Positions 8,620 through 15,651 of a stretch of DNA of 64,000 nucleotides are shown here, one piece after another (positions within the stretch are counted from its first letter, which is position 1; each line of letters starts with the position of its first letter). The notes beneath the pieces are model-generated. The model searched no databases. It saw only the letters and a program-made list of their open reading frames with translations, and was not told the DNA's origin. The DNA is from Gracilimonas amylolytica (GTDB lineage Bacteria > Bacteroidota > Rhodothermia > Balneolales > Balneolaceae), in the NCBI RefSeq assembly GCF_002911695.1, contig NZ_PQBS01000007.1:1-64000 (forward strand). Reading direction: 5' to 3'. Both the position numbers and the translations under genes were made by a program.

Positions 8620-8853
8620 TTAATCTACCTGATCTTGTATAGGGTTAAGTGATACGACTTCCTTGGCATGAAGGCCTTTATCACCTTCATCCAATAGGAA
8701 CTCTACTTCTTCACCCCGTCGTAATTTCTTAAATCCATCAGCCTGAATTTCAGAGTAATGTACAAAGGCATCTTCACCTGTGTCAGTACTGATAAACCCG
8801 TAACCTTTAGTATTGTGGAACCATTTGACCGTACCCTTTTGCTTGTCTGACAT
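8620..8853 (-). CDS. cold-shock domain protein (CspA family)
   Basis: A single cold-shock domain of about 77 residues that binds single-stranded RNA/DNA and melts secondary structure. It carries the RNP1-like KGYGFI and RNP2-like DAFVHYSEI motifs and the opening GTVKWF. I chose the ATG at 8853; a longer reading from TTG at 8862 adds only three residues and breaks the usual N-terminus. The tail [12 protein letters not shown] is slightly longer than in E. coli Csp proteins. It is the first gene of a tight minus-strand run with the small membrane protein and PagL-like gene, so all three could respond to cold or membrane stress (inference). Confidence 0.93.
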   Translation of the reverse strand: MSDKQKGTVKWFHNTKGYGFISTDTGEDAFVHYSEIQADGFKKLRRGEEVEFLLDEGDKGLHAKEVVSLNPIQDQVD

Positions 8854-8969
8854 ATAACCCAAAATTAATTAACATTAGAAACAGAGATAACTACTAAAGT
8901 TACCCATAACAAGAACTAAAATAATTTTTGGGAATATTACAATCAACAGTAACCTGTAAATACTTTCTG

Positions 8970-9554
8970 TTATCGAATTCTGAGTTCTTCGATCCAGATC
9001 GCCATCCCTTCAGAGCTTCGGGTTGTTGTCAGGGCAGTCTCAGTTGTTAGTAATTGTTCATCTTCTGTTTCAAGATCAACCAGTAAACCTTTCACATAAA
9101 TGATATGACCATCACGCAGGGTTTTTACTTTTTCGCTGATCTCTGATGTGGAAGGTATGAGGTGCCAAAGATCACTTTCTCCATATATTGTATTTAATGG
9201 AAGTGGGGGGCGAGTGAGATCCAGGTTGAATGAACGACCTTTCAGAGAATAAAATACGTAATCGAGGTTTCGCTCATCTGAAAGCTGATTCCAACCAACC
9301 ATGGCATCCGTTGGGGCATATTTGGTCAGGTTGTCAAAGAAATATCGTTTTCTTTTGATAACCAGAACTTCACCTTCAATTACTTTCTTTGGTGAAACTG
9401 TTGCCCCTTTAAAAGTGAAAGGTTCCTGCCAGGTTAATCCTTCTATTTCTGGGGCATTTTTAACCATAACTCCCGGACCGCGGTCTACAGGAAATGTAGA
9501 GTAAACAATATAACTGGCTGCTACAAAAACGCAGAATACTAAATACTTGACCAT
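8970..9554 (-). CDS. conserved secreted protein of unknown function
   Basis: A 194-residue protein with one N-terminal hydrophobic segment (about 4-17), so membrane-anchored or secreted. I chose ATG 9554 over the longer reading from 9599 because AAGGTGA lies about 5 nt before it and the signal sequence then starts at once. The motifs PTDAMVGWNQLSD, LWHLIPS and L-R-D-G-x-I-x-V-K-G-L-L-V recall an uncharacterised periplasmic family I remember from other Gram-negatives (APTDxAVGWG, NxHLIPA, RxGxxVxLxGxLV). No enzyme motif is evident. It stands alone, 116 bp upstream of the cold-shock gene on the same strand. Confidence 0.65.
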   Translation of the reverse strand: MVKYLVFCVFVAASYIVYSTFPVDRGPGVMVKNAPEIEGLTWQEPFTFKGATVSPKKVIEGEVLVIKRKRYFFDNLTKYAPTDAMVGWNQLSDERNLDYVFYSLKGRSFNLDLTRPPLPLNTIYGESDLWHLIPSTSEISEKVKTLRDGHIIYVKGLLVDLETEDEQLLTTETALTTTRSSEGMAIWIEELRIR

Positions 9555-9617
9555 AACAATCACCTTTTTGTTTTTCTTACAAGAGAGTAAAAGACCCAAT
9601 GCGTTACAGATTTATTA

Positions 9618-9625
9618 CAAACTTA
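9618..9625 (-). promoter_or_regulatory. candidate -7 box for the secreted-protein gene
   Basis: On the minus strand this reads TAAGTTTG, a full match to the Bacteroidota -7 consensus TAnnTTTG. It lies 63 bp upstream of the ATG at 9554. No TTTG is found at the expected 19-21 bp further upstream, so support is partial. Confidence 0.35.
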
Positions 9626-9705
9626 TAATGTTTGAGCAGAGCATTGTTCCTGATAAAAAACGATCAACTGATTGTTTTTTTAGTGAATTAATTATGTAAA
9701 TACGT

Positions 9706-9738
9706 TTTGTTATTTACTTGCAGGAAACCTTATCTTTG
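9706..9738 (+). promoter_or_regulatory. Bacteroidota-type promoter of tRNA-Leu
   Basis: TTTG at 9706-9709, a 21-bp spacer, then TATCTTTG at 9731-9738. Both boxes match the Bacteroidota primary-sigma consensus (TTTG and TAnnTTTG). The -7 box ends 14 bp before the mature tRNA 5' end. Confidence 0.75.
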
Positions 9739-9752
9739 TAGTCTTCAAAAAA

Positions 9753-9834
9753 GCCAAAGTGGCGGAATTGGTAGACGCGCGCGACTCAAAATCGCGTTCC
9801 TCCGGGAGTGTGGGTTCGAGTCCCACCTTTGGTA
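9753..9834 (+). tRNA. tRNA-Leu (anticodon CAA)
   Basis: A class II tRNA of 82 nt. The acceptor stem pairs GCCAAAG (9753-9759) with CTTTGGT (9827-9833), discriminator A9834. The anticodon stem CGCGA/TCGCG encloses the loop CTCAAAA, giving anticodon CAA at 9787-9789, which reads UUG leucine codons. A long variable arm precedes the T arm (GGGTTCGAGTCCC). The trinucleotide CTA follows the discriminator, so CCA is not encoded and must be added. Confidence 0.97.
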
Positions 9835-9836
9835 CT

Positions 9837-9864
9837 AAAGCCTTGCAGAAAACTGCAGGGCTTT
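9837..9864 (+). terminator. terminator hairpin after tRNA-Leu
   Basis: AAAGCCTTGCAG (9837-9848) pairs with CTGCAGGGCTTT (9853-9864) over a 4-nt AAAA loop, 12 pairs with one G-T wobble. The T-run after it is weak (GTTGTGTTT). The remaining 134 bp up to the next start hold no other structure I can support. Confidence 0.7.
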
Positions 9865-9998
9865 GTTGTGTTTGACTCAAATATCTCACTGTCAGATATT
9901 TTCATCTCCCTTAAGTGATGAGTTATTTATAGCATCAGTTTCATTTATTATTATTTTAGTGTGAATAAGTAAATGAAAATGAAAATTAAGTAGGTGCT

Positions 9999-11909
9999 AT
10001 GAGTAACTATCATATCAAAAGTTTAGAAGAGTATTTTAAGGTGTACAGACATTCAGTCAGAGAGCCTGAACTGTTTTGGTCAGAGATAGCTGAAGAACAT
10101 TTTACATGGCGAAAAGGCTGGGATAATATCCTGGAATGGGATTTTAACAAACCCGAGATAAAATGGTTTGAAGGGGCAAAACTCAACATTACTGAAAACT
10201 GTGTAGACAGACATTTACTTACCAAAGGTGATAAAACAGCTATTTTGTTTGAGCCGAATGATCCGGATGAGGAAGCTGAACATATTTCCTATTCAGATCT
10301 GCATAAACGCGTTAACAAGTTTGCCAATGTTCTGAAGGCTGAGGGGATAGGTAAAGGAGACCGGGTTTGTATCTATTTGCCCATGATCCCTGAGCTAGCC
10401 GTTTCTATGCTTGCTTGCGCCAGGATTGGAGCCATACACTCAGTGGTCTTTGCCGGTTTTTCGTCTAAAGCTTTGGCAACAAGGATCCAGGATTGTGATG
10501 CAAAAATAGTGATCACATCCGATGGTTCTTACAGGGGACAAAAGACTATCGATCTGAAAGGTATTGTAGATGAAGCGTTGAAGCAGTGTCCTGATGTTGA
10601 AAGGGTATTGGTTGCTAAACGCATTAAATCAGACATTGAAATGGTGGATGGTCGTGATAAATGGTTGCAGCCATTATTGGATGATGCTCCTGATGAGTGT
10701 GACATCGAGATCATGGAAGCTGAAGATCCCTTATTTATTTTATACACATCCGGTTCAACAGGAAAGCCAAAAGGTATGGTACACACTTCGGCCGGTTATA
10801 TGGTGTACACGGCTTACACCTTTAAGAATGTCTTCCAATACAAAAACGAGGATGTGTATTGGTGTACGGCTGATATTGGTTGGATCACCGGGCATAGTTA
10901 CATCGTATATGGTCCGTTACTAAATGGGGCTACATCTGTTATGTTCGAAGGAGTACCAAGTTATCCGGATTTTAGCAGGTTTTGGGAAATCGTTGAAAAG
11001 CATAAGGTAAATCAATTTTATACAGCACCGACCGCCATTCGGGCCCTGGCTAAAGAAAATCTGTCTTACCTTGAAAAACATGACCTGTCATCTCTGAAAG
11101 TGTTGGGGACAGTAGGTGAACCGATCAACGAGGAGGCCTGGCACTGGTATAATGATAACGTTGGGAATAAGAATAGTCCCGTAGTGGATACCTGGTGGCA
11201 AACGGAAACAGGTGGTATCATGATATCTCCTATTCCATATGTAACCCCAACCATACCTACTTTTGCCACAATGCCGCTACCGGGTGTTCAACCGGCTCTG
11301 ATGGATGAAAATGCCCAGGAGATCAAAGGTAATCAGGTTGAAGGAAGGTTGTGTATCAAATATCCATGGCCCGGTATGGCACGCACGATCTGGGGCAATC
11401 ATGAACGGTTCAAGAATACCTACTTTTCGGCTTACGACAACATGTATTTCACCGGAGATGGAGCCAGAAGAGATGCCACCGGCTACTACAGAATTACAGG
11501 TAGGGTGGATGATGTTGTGATCGTATCAGGGCATAATCTGGGTACGGCCCCAATTGAGGATTCTATAAATGAGCATCCGGCAGTGGCTGAATCTGCTATC
11601 GTTGGATTCCCACATGAGATCAAGGGTAATGCGTTGTATGGTTTCATCACGCTGAAGGAAACCGGGGAATCTCGTGTGCAAGACAATCTTAGAAAGGAGA
11701 TCAATCAGATACTTTCTGAACACATTGGGCCTATTGCGAAACTGGACAAAATTCAGTTTTGTGAAGGATTACCGAAAACACGCTCCGGTAAGATCATGAG
11801 GAGGATCCTAAGAAAGATCGCTTCCAACGAAACGGATGATCTCGGTGATGTGTCTACGCTACAAGACCCTGAGGTGGTTGAAAGTATCATTGAAGGTCGC
11901 ATACAGTGA
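9999..11909 (+). CDS. acs: acetyl-CoA synthetase (AMP-forming)
   Basis: Activates acetate to acetyl-CoA through acetyl-AMP in the cytoplasm. At 636 residues it has the full Acs length. The adenylate-forming motifs are visible: YTSGSTGKPKGM (about 248-259), WWQTETGG, YFTGDGARRD, GRVDDVVIVSGHN and TRSGKIMRRILRKIA. K598 in the last is the lysine that is acetylated in regulated Acs enzymes. An Asn follows SGH where enterobacterial Acs has Arg. An AGGTG ribosome-binding site lies 3 nt before the ATG. It is monocistronic, between the tRNA terminator and its own 3' hairpin. Acetate kinase is also encoded near the end of the window. Confidence 0.97.
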   Translation: MSNYHIKSLEEYFKVYRHSVREPELFWSEIAEEHFTWRKGWDNILEWDFNKPEIKWFEGAKLNITENCVDRHLLTKGDKTAILFEPNDPDEEAEHISYSDLHKRVNKFANVLKAEGIGKGDRVCIYLPMIPELAVSMLACARIGAIHSVVFAGFSSKALATRIQDCDAKIVITSDGSYRGQKTIDLKGIVDEALKQCPDVERVLVAKRIKSDIEMVDGRDKWLQPLLDDAPDECDIEIMEAEDPLFILYTSGSTGKPKGMVHTSAGYMVYTAYTFKNVFQYKNEDVYWCTADIGWITGHSYIVYGPLLNGATSVMFEGVPSYPDFSRFWEIVEKHKVNQFYTAPTAIRALAKENLSYLEKHDLSSLKVLGTVGEPINEEAWHWYNDNVGNKNSPVVDTWWQTETGGIMISPIPYVTPTIPTFATMPLPGVQPALMDENAQEIKGNQVEGRLCIKYPWPGMARTIWGNHERFKNTYFSAYDNMYFTGDGARRDATGYYRITGRVDDVVIVSGHNLGTAPIEDSINEHPAVAESAIVGFPHEIKGNALYGFITLKETGESRVQDNLRKEINQILSEHIGPIAKLDKIQFCEGLPKTRSGKIMRRILRKIASNETDDLGDVSTLQDPEVVESIIEGRIQ

Positions 11910-11940
11910 TTTTAAACTAAGCATTTAAACATCATAGAAT

Positions 11941-11970
11941 AAGCCCTCGGCATAAAACTGTCGGGGGCTT
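11941..11970 (+). terminator. hairpin terminator after acs
   Basis: AAGCCCTCGG (11941-11950) pairs with TCGGGGGCTT (11961-11970), about 10 pairs with two G-T wobbles. It lies 31 bp after the acs stop. The following T-run is poor (ACTTATTATG), so efficiency is uncertain. Confidence 0.55.
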
Positions 11971-12041
11971 ACTTATTATGATATGTTGTGTTTGATCATT
12001 AATCCTGTTTCTTTTAATCAAACTTAAATTGGAATGTACAT

Positions 12042-12632
12042 ATGAGATCATTTACAATACTGCTGACATCAATATTCCTTATTACAGCTATGATCTTTGT
12101 CGGGTGTGGGAATAAACAAGAAGAACTAACAGAGACTGAGCAAACAGAGTATTTGGAGAAAGGTCAGGATCTGGCCACTGAAACCCAAAAAGTACTCGGT
12201 TCAAACCTAATGAAAGCGATCAACGAAGGTGGACCGATCAATGCGCTTGAGTTCTGTAATATTCAGGCATATCCACTTACTGATAGTATGGCTACGGCAC
12301 TGAAAGCTCATATTACCAGGGTAACGGATAAACCCAGAAATCAAGCCAATATAGACAATAAGGATGAGCTGACATACATTGCGTCTTTCAAGGAAAAATT
12401 AGGCGCTGGTGAACAAGTGAGTCCTGACATAAGTGTGATGGATGGTAAAGTGACCGGTTATTATCCGATCATCACCAATCAGATGTGCATGCAATGCCAT
12501 GGCAGCGAAAACGATCAGATCAATGAAGAAACTTTAGCTAAGATCAAAGAGCTGTATCCCAACGATCAGGCTACAGGGTATGGGGCCGGAGAGTTACGCG
12601 GTATTTGGGTTGTTGAGATGGATCGGGAATGA
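12042..12632 (+). CDS. DUF3365-type haem-binding lipoprotein (single CxxCH)
   Basis: A 196-residue exported protein. The N-terminal hydrophobic segment ends in FVGC22, an acceptable lipobox. A single c-type haem motif C149-M-Q-C152-H153 sits in NQMCMQCHG. The preceding ALEFC, ITRVTDKPRNQAN and YYPIITN blocks match the Tll0287-like DUF3365 domain, a PAS-like fold carrying one covalent haem. Such domains act as periplasmic redox or gas sensors or small electron carriers. No partner kinase is fused or adjacent. It converges on galE with only a 2-bp gap and no visible terminator hairpin. Confidence 0.8.
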   Translation: MRSFTILLTSIFLITAMIFVGCGNKQEELTETEQTEYLEKGQDLATETQKVLGSNLMKAINEGGPINALEFCNIQAYPLTDSMATALKAHITRVTDKPRNQANIDNKDELTYIASFKEKLGAGEQVSPDISVMDGKVTGYYPIITNQMCMQCHGSENDQINEETLAKIKELYPNDQATGYGAGELRGIWVVEMDRE

Positions 12633-12634
12633 GA

Positions 12635-13645
12635 TCACTTATAACCATTAGGATTTTTTGATTGCCATCGCCAGGTATCCTCACACATTTGAGTGATATT
12701 TCGTTCTGCTTTCCAATTCAGTTCATTTTCTGCTTTAGTGGGATCGGCATAACACTCAGCTATATCGCCGGGTCGCCTGTCCGTAATTTCGTAGGGTACT
12801 TTTTTACCTGATGCATTTTCAAAAGCTTTGACCATATCCAATACACTTGAACCTTTACCGGTACCAAGATTGTGGACGATCAGGCCGGGGTTGGATTCTA
12901 ACTTTTCAAGTGCTTTTAAATGACCAACAGCCAAATCTACCACATGAATGTAGTCTCTGACGCCTGTTCCGTCGGCAGTAGGGTAGTCACCGCCAAAGAC
13001 CGATAGTTTTTCGAGTTTACCAACGGCAACTTGAGAGATGTAGGGCATGAGGTTATTTGGGATATCATTTGGATCTTCGCCGATCAGTCCACTTTTATGA
13101 GCTCCTACCGGGTTAAAATACCTTAGAAGTGAAATATTCCAGGTTGAGTCTGAGACATGCAGGTCTTTGAGAATATATTCAATAAACAGCTTGGTGCGAC
13201 CGTATGGGTTTGTGGCCGAGAGGGGAAAGTCTTCAGTGATCGGAACCGTTTCAGGATCCCCGTAAACGGTTGCCGATGATGAGAAAACCAGGTTATGAAC
13301 TCCAAATTCTTTCATGACCTCACACAAGATAAGTGTACTAGTGATGTTGTTATTATAATACATCAACGGCTTTGCCACAGATTCGCCCACCGCCTTATAC
13401 CCGGCAAAATGTATGACCGAATCGATCTCATGTTCTTTAAAGATCTTTTGAACGGCCTGTTTATTCAGCAGATCTTCCTCGTAGAAAGTAACTTCCTTAC
13501 TCGTAATACGCTCCACTCTTTTGATGGCTTCATAGCTGCTATTAGATAAATTGTCGATGACGATCACATCATGACCGGCCGTTAACAGTTCAAGTACTGT
13601 ATGACTTCCAATATATCCCGCTCCACCCGTTACAAATACTTTCAT
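12635..13645 (-). CDS. galE: UDP-glucose 4-epimerase
   Basis: An extended SDR enzyme interconverting UDP-glucose and UDP-galactose for galactose use and polysaccharide precursors. It shows the NAD-binding GGAGYIGSH (7-15), the catalytic S123/S124 and Y148-x3-K152 (in NPYGRTK), and the family block AKPLMYYNNN. Length 336 is typical. It ends a minus-strand run after the thioesterase and Hpt genes (gaps of 1 and 9 bp). Because the Hpt protein is a signalling part, shared transcription does not prove a shared pathway. Confidence 0.95.
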   Translation of the reverse strand: MKVFVTGGAGYIGSHTVLELLTAGHDVIVIDNLSNSSYEAIKRVERITSKEVTFYEEDLLNKQAVQKIFKEHEIDSVIHFAGYKAVGESVAKPLMYYNNNITSTLILCEVMKEFGVHNLVFSSSATVYGDPETVPITEDFPLSATNPYGRTKLFIEYILKDLHVSDSTWNISLLRYFNPVGAHKSGLIGEDPNDIPNNLMPYISQVAVGKLEKLSVFGGDYPTADGTGVRDYIHVVDLAVGHLKALEKLESNPGLIVHNLGTGKGSSVLDMVKAFENASGKKVPYEITDRRPGDIAECYADPTKAENELNWKAERNITQMCEDTWRWQSKNPNGYK

Positions 13646-13655
13646 GATTATTGAT

Positions 13656-14006
13656 CTATTTGATGCGTAATTCTAATTCTGTGATCACTTTAGTGCATAT
13701 GGAGTCAATCTTACTGACTGACTTTTCAAGATCTTCATCAGGTTTTTCGTCCCATAGCAGTGTTTTTGCATGCTCATATTCTTCCACGATCTGATCTAAT
13801 CCTAACATTTGAGCTACCGGCTTGATCTTATGACCGGCTTTTCTGAAGCTGGTTTCATCTCTGATTAGCAGGAATTTCTTATAGTTATTATTGAACTCTG
13901 TAAAGGAATCCACGGCGGCTTCAGAAAACTCACTGATGTATTTTTCTTCCCCGTAAAGCATTTCTGAGAGACTGCTAAAATCGATCAAGGTGTTTCGTTT
14001 AGTCAA
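13656..14006 (-). CDS. stand-alone histidine phosphotransfer (Hpt) domain protein
   Basis: A 116-residue, mostly helical protein. FRKAGHKIKPVAQMLG (54-69) matches the Hpt signature A-H-x-[LI]-K-(G/P)-x5-G, giving phospho-acceptor H59. The second half fits the remaining helices of a four-helix bundle. Hpt proteins shuttle phosphate between receiver domains. No receiver or hybrid kinase lies within 14 kb; the nearest receiver-kinase gene starts at 39248. The start is TTG, separated from the thioesterase stop by one base (TAA-a-TTG), which suggests translational coupling. The next ATG (residue 16) would cut into the first helix. Confidence 0.75.
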   Translation of the reverse strand: MTKRNTLIDFSSLSEMLYGEEKYISEFSEAAVDSFTEFNNNYKKFLLIRDETSFRKAGHKIKPVAQMLGLDQIVEEYEHAKTLLWDEKPDEDLEKSVSKIDSICTKVITELELRIK

Positions 14007-14007
14007 T

Positions 14008-14382
14008 TTATTCCTCGTTTACTGGTTCGACAATATTATGGGGAGCAGGCTTTCCAAATTCATCAAGATGTACAAAAACGATCTTATCAATAGTAATGAT
14101 ATGTTCTTTAGTGAATTTATTGCGTACCAGGCATTTAACTGTGATTGAAGTTCGGCCAAATTTTACAGTTTCCATTCCGATCTCGATCACTTCACCAAGT
14201 TTGGCTGAGTTCACAAAATTGATCTCAGACATATACTTGGTAACAATATTGCCTTTGCCCAACTGACAAAGAACATAGATAGCGGCTTCCTCATCGATCC
14301 AGGAAATAACCGTTCCACCGAATAACGTACCATGTGCATTCAGATCTTCAGGTTTTATTAGTTTTCTGCTAAAAAATCTCAT
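14008..14382 (-). CDS. acyl-CoA thioesterase, hotdog fold (YciA/BFIT-like)
   Basis: Hydrolyses acyl-CoA thioesters. It has the hotdog-fold signature NAHGTLFGGTVISWIDEEAA, with the catalytic acid in WIDE, followed by SEINFVNSAKLGEVIE and the FGRTSITVKC strand. I placed the start at ATG 14382, which has AAGGA 5 nt upstream. The longer frame from 14436 would add 18 residues that do not belong to the fold and run into the palindromic region. At 124 residues it is near the YciA size. It is the first gene of the thioesterase-Hpt-galE run. Confidence 0.88.
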   Translation of the reverse strand: MRFFSRKLIKPEDLNAHGTLFGGTVISWIDEEAAIYVLCQLGKGNIVTKYMSEINFVNSAKLGEVIEIGMETVKFGRTSITVKCLVRNKFTKEHIITIDKIVFVHLDEFGKPAPHNIVEPVNEE

Positions 14383-14430
14383 TTTATCCTTATTGATTAT
14401 TAGTACCTTAAAGATAAGAGATAATGATTT

Positions 14431-14539
14431 AATCAAATAATTTGATTTGAGAATGTTAGAATTAATATGTTCTATTAGATTATTATTAGAACATATATTA
14501 TTGTAACAAAGCGTTCTATTTTTACTCTCTATGTAAAAA
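14431..14539. promoter_or_regulatory. palindrome-rich operator/centromere-like region upstream of parA
   Basis: The gap between the divergent thioesterase and parA genes holds three perfect inverted repeats. AATCAAAT-a-ATTTGATT lies at 14431-14447. TATGTTCTA (14466-14474) pairs with TAGAACATA (14487-14495). TTTTTAC (14519-14525) pairs with GTAAAAA (14533-14539). The core pentamer occurs four times in alternating orientation: TAGAA 14457, TTCTA 14470, TAGAA 14487, TTCTA 14514. Such half-site arrays are typical binding sites of ribbon-helix-helix proteins, and one is encoded at 15327. Binding is inferred. Confidence 0.5.
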
Positions 14540-14563
14540 GAAATATCACGGCTAAAGAAAATT

Positions 14564-15322
14564 ATGAAGACAATAGCACTGACAAATCAGAAGGGTGGAG
14601 TTGGTAAAACAACCACAACGATCAATTTGGGAGCGGGTTTAGCTAAACTCGGAAAAAAAGTTTTACTCATTGATCTTGATCCACAGGCAAACCTTACTTA
14701 TTCACTGAGAACGCATTCACATCGTTTGGATAAAACGATCTATCATGCCTTAAAAGGAGTGGCAAGTGTTAAGGATATATTAGTGGAGCACAATGGTTTC
14801 GACTTCTTACCCTCATCTCTGGAACTGTCAGGAGCAGAGTTGGAACTAGCCAGTGAACCGGCCCGGGAAGGGTTGCTTAAAAATGTGATCAAAGACATTG
14901 AACGTAATTATGATTACGACTACGTTTTGATCGATTGTCCGCCAAACCTTGGGTTATTGACGCTGAACGCTTTCACAGCGGTTGAGGATATTTTCATTGT
15001 ATTGCAGTCAGAGTACCTTGCATTACACGGCTTGTCCAAGCTTTTAGATCTAGTTAAAGTGGTTCAGCAAAGATTGAATAATCATCTCGAAGTGGGCGGA
15101 ATTATTTGTACCCTGTATGACAGCCGCAAGAACCTGAATAAAGAGGTAGTTGGACATATCAAAGATTATTTTGGGCCAAAAGTATTTAAAACGATCATAA
15201 GAGATAACGTATCGTTGGCAGAGGCTCCAAGTCACCACAAGACCATTTTTGAATATGATGGTAACAGTGCAGGAGCTGAGGATTATTTAGCACTCGCTAA
15301 GGAAGTTAAAAACGGACACTAA
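14564..15322 (+). CDS. ParA/Soj-family Walker ATPase
   Basis: A 252-residue ParA-type ATPase with the deviant Walker A motif KGGVGKTT (K10 signature lysine, K15), LIDLDPQANLT (Walker A') and LIDCPPNLGLLTLNA (Walker B). The short N-terminus without a helix-turn-helix resembles chromosomal ParA (type Ia-short or Soj). These ATPases bind DNA non-specifically and position cargo. The gene is followed 4 bp later by a small ribbon-helix-helix gene, the usual arrangement of a ParA with its centromere-binding partner. No canonical ParB gene (ParB/Spo0J nuclease-like domain) is present. It is unlikely to be the main chromosomal parAB, since gidAB/dnaA neighbours are absent. Confidence 0.92.
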   Translation: MKTIALTNQKGGVGKTTTTINLGAGLAKLGKKVLLIDLDPQANLTYSLRTHSHRLDKTIYHALKGVASVKDILVEHNGFDFLPSSLELSGAELELASEPAREGLLKNVIKDIERNYDYDYVLIDCPPNLGLLTLNAFTAVEDIFIVLQSEYLALHGLSKLLDLVKVVQQRLNNHLEVGGIICTLYDSRKNLNKEVVGHIKDYFGPKVFKTIIRDNVSLAEAPSHHKTIFEYDGNSAGAEDYLALAKEVKNGH

Positions 15323-15326
15323 AACG

Positions 15327-15605
15327 ATGAGTAAGAAGAAAAGCTTAGGGCACAATCCGCTTTCATACAGCACGCGTGCCCACGCATCTTTCGATTTCAT
15401 TACTCCCTCTTATAAGGAAGAGGAAGAAGTAGAAGAGTCTGTAAAACAAGAAAAAAAGGTAAATAAAGTAACAGCCAGTTATTACCTGGAAGAACCTCTT
15501 GTTGATAAGGTTCGAGATCTTGCCGACCAAAAAGATACTTCTTACTCAGCTTTAGTTAACGATCTGCTCAAGGATTCTCTTCGTAACATTACATCAAAAT
15601 CCTGA
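15327..15605 (+). CDS. ribbon-helix-helix partner protein of ParA (putative centromere binder)
   Basis: A 92-residue protein. The N-terminal 48 residues are polar and probably disordered, with a run of eight acidic residues around 32-40. The C-terminus (about 48-88) reads as a ribbon-helix-helix fold: the strand KVTASYYLEE, then helix VDKVRDLADQ, then turn and helix YSALVNDLLKDSL. In two-gene partition systems such proteins bind the centromere and touch ParA through a flexible N-terminal tail with a basic residue, which fits MSKKK here. Its likely DNA sites are the repeats upstream of parA. Forty-six base pairs separate it from recC. Function is inferred from fold and position. Confidence 0.7.
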   Translation: MSKKKSLGHNPLSYSTRAHASFDFITPSYKEEEEVEESVKQEKKVNKVTASYYLEEPLVDKVRDLADQKDTSYSALVNDLLKDSLRNITSKS

Positions 15606-15632
15606 ACAATTTAGCTTTTCTTTTATCGAATA

Positions 15633-15651
15633 AGTCCATATTTAATGGACT
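15633..15651 (+). promoter_or_regulatory. inverted repeat abutting the recC start codon
   Basis: AGTCCAT (15633-15639) pairs perfectly with ATGGACT (15645-15651) over a 5-nt loop, ending one base before the recC ATG. No Shine-Dalgarno sequence is visible. In mRNA the stem would occupy the ribosome docking region; as DNA it could be an operator. Confidence 0.4.

Noticed and set aside
8860-8867. TAATTTTG on the minus strand, a -7-box match just before the cold-shock gene
   Set aside because: Transcription would start at or after the ATG (8853), and no TTTG lies at 19-21 bp upstream. Probably chance in an AT-rich leader.
14431-14563. Chromosomal replication origin near parA
   Set aside because: No DnaA-box cluster (TTATCCACA-like), no dnaA, gidA or rnpA/rpmH neighbours. 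The palindromes fit an RHH operator better.
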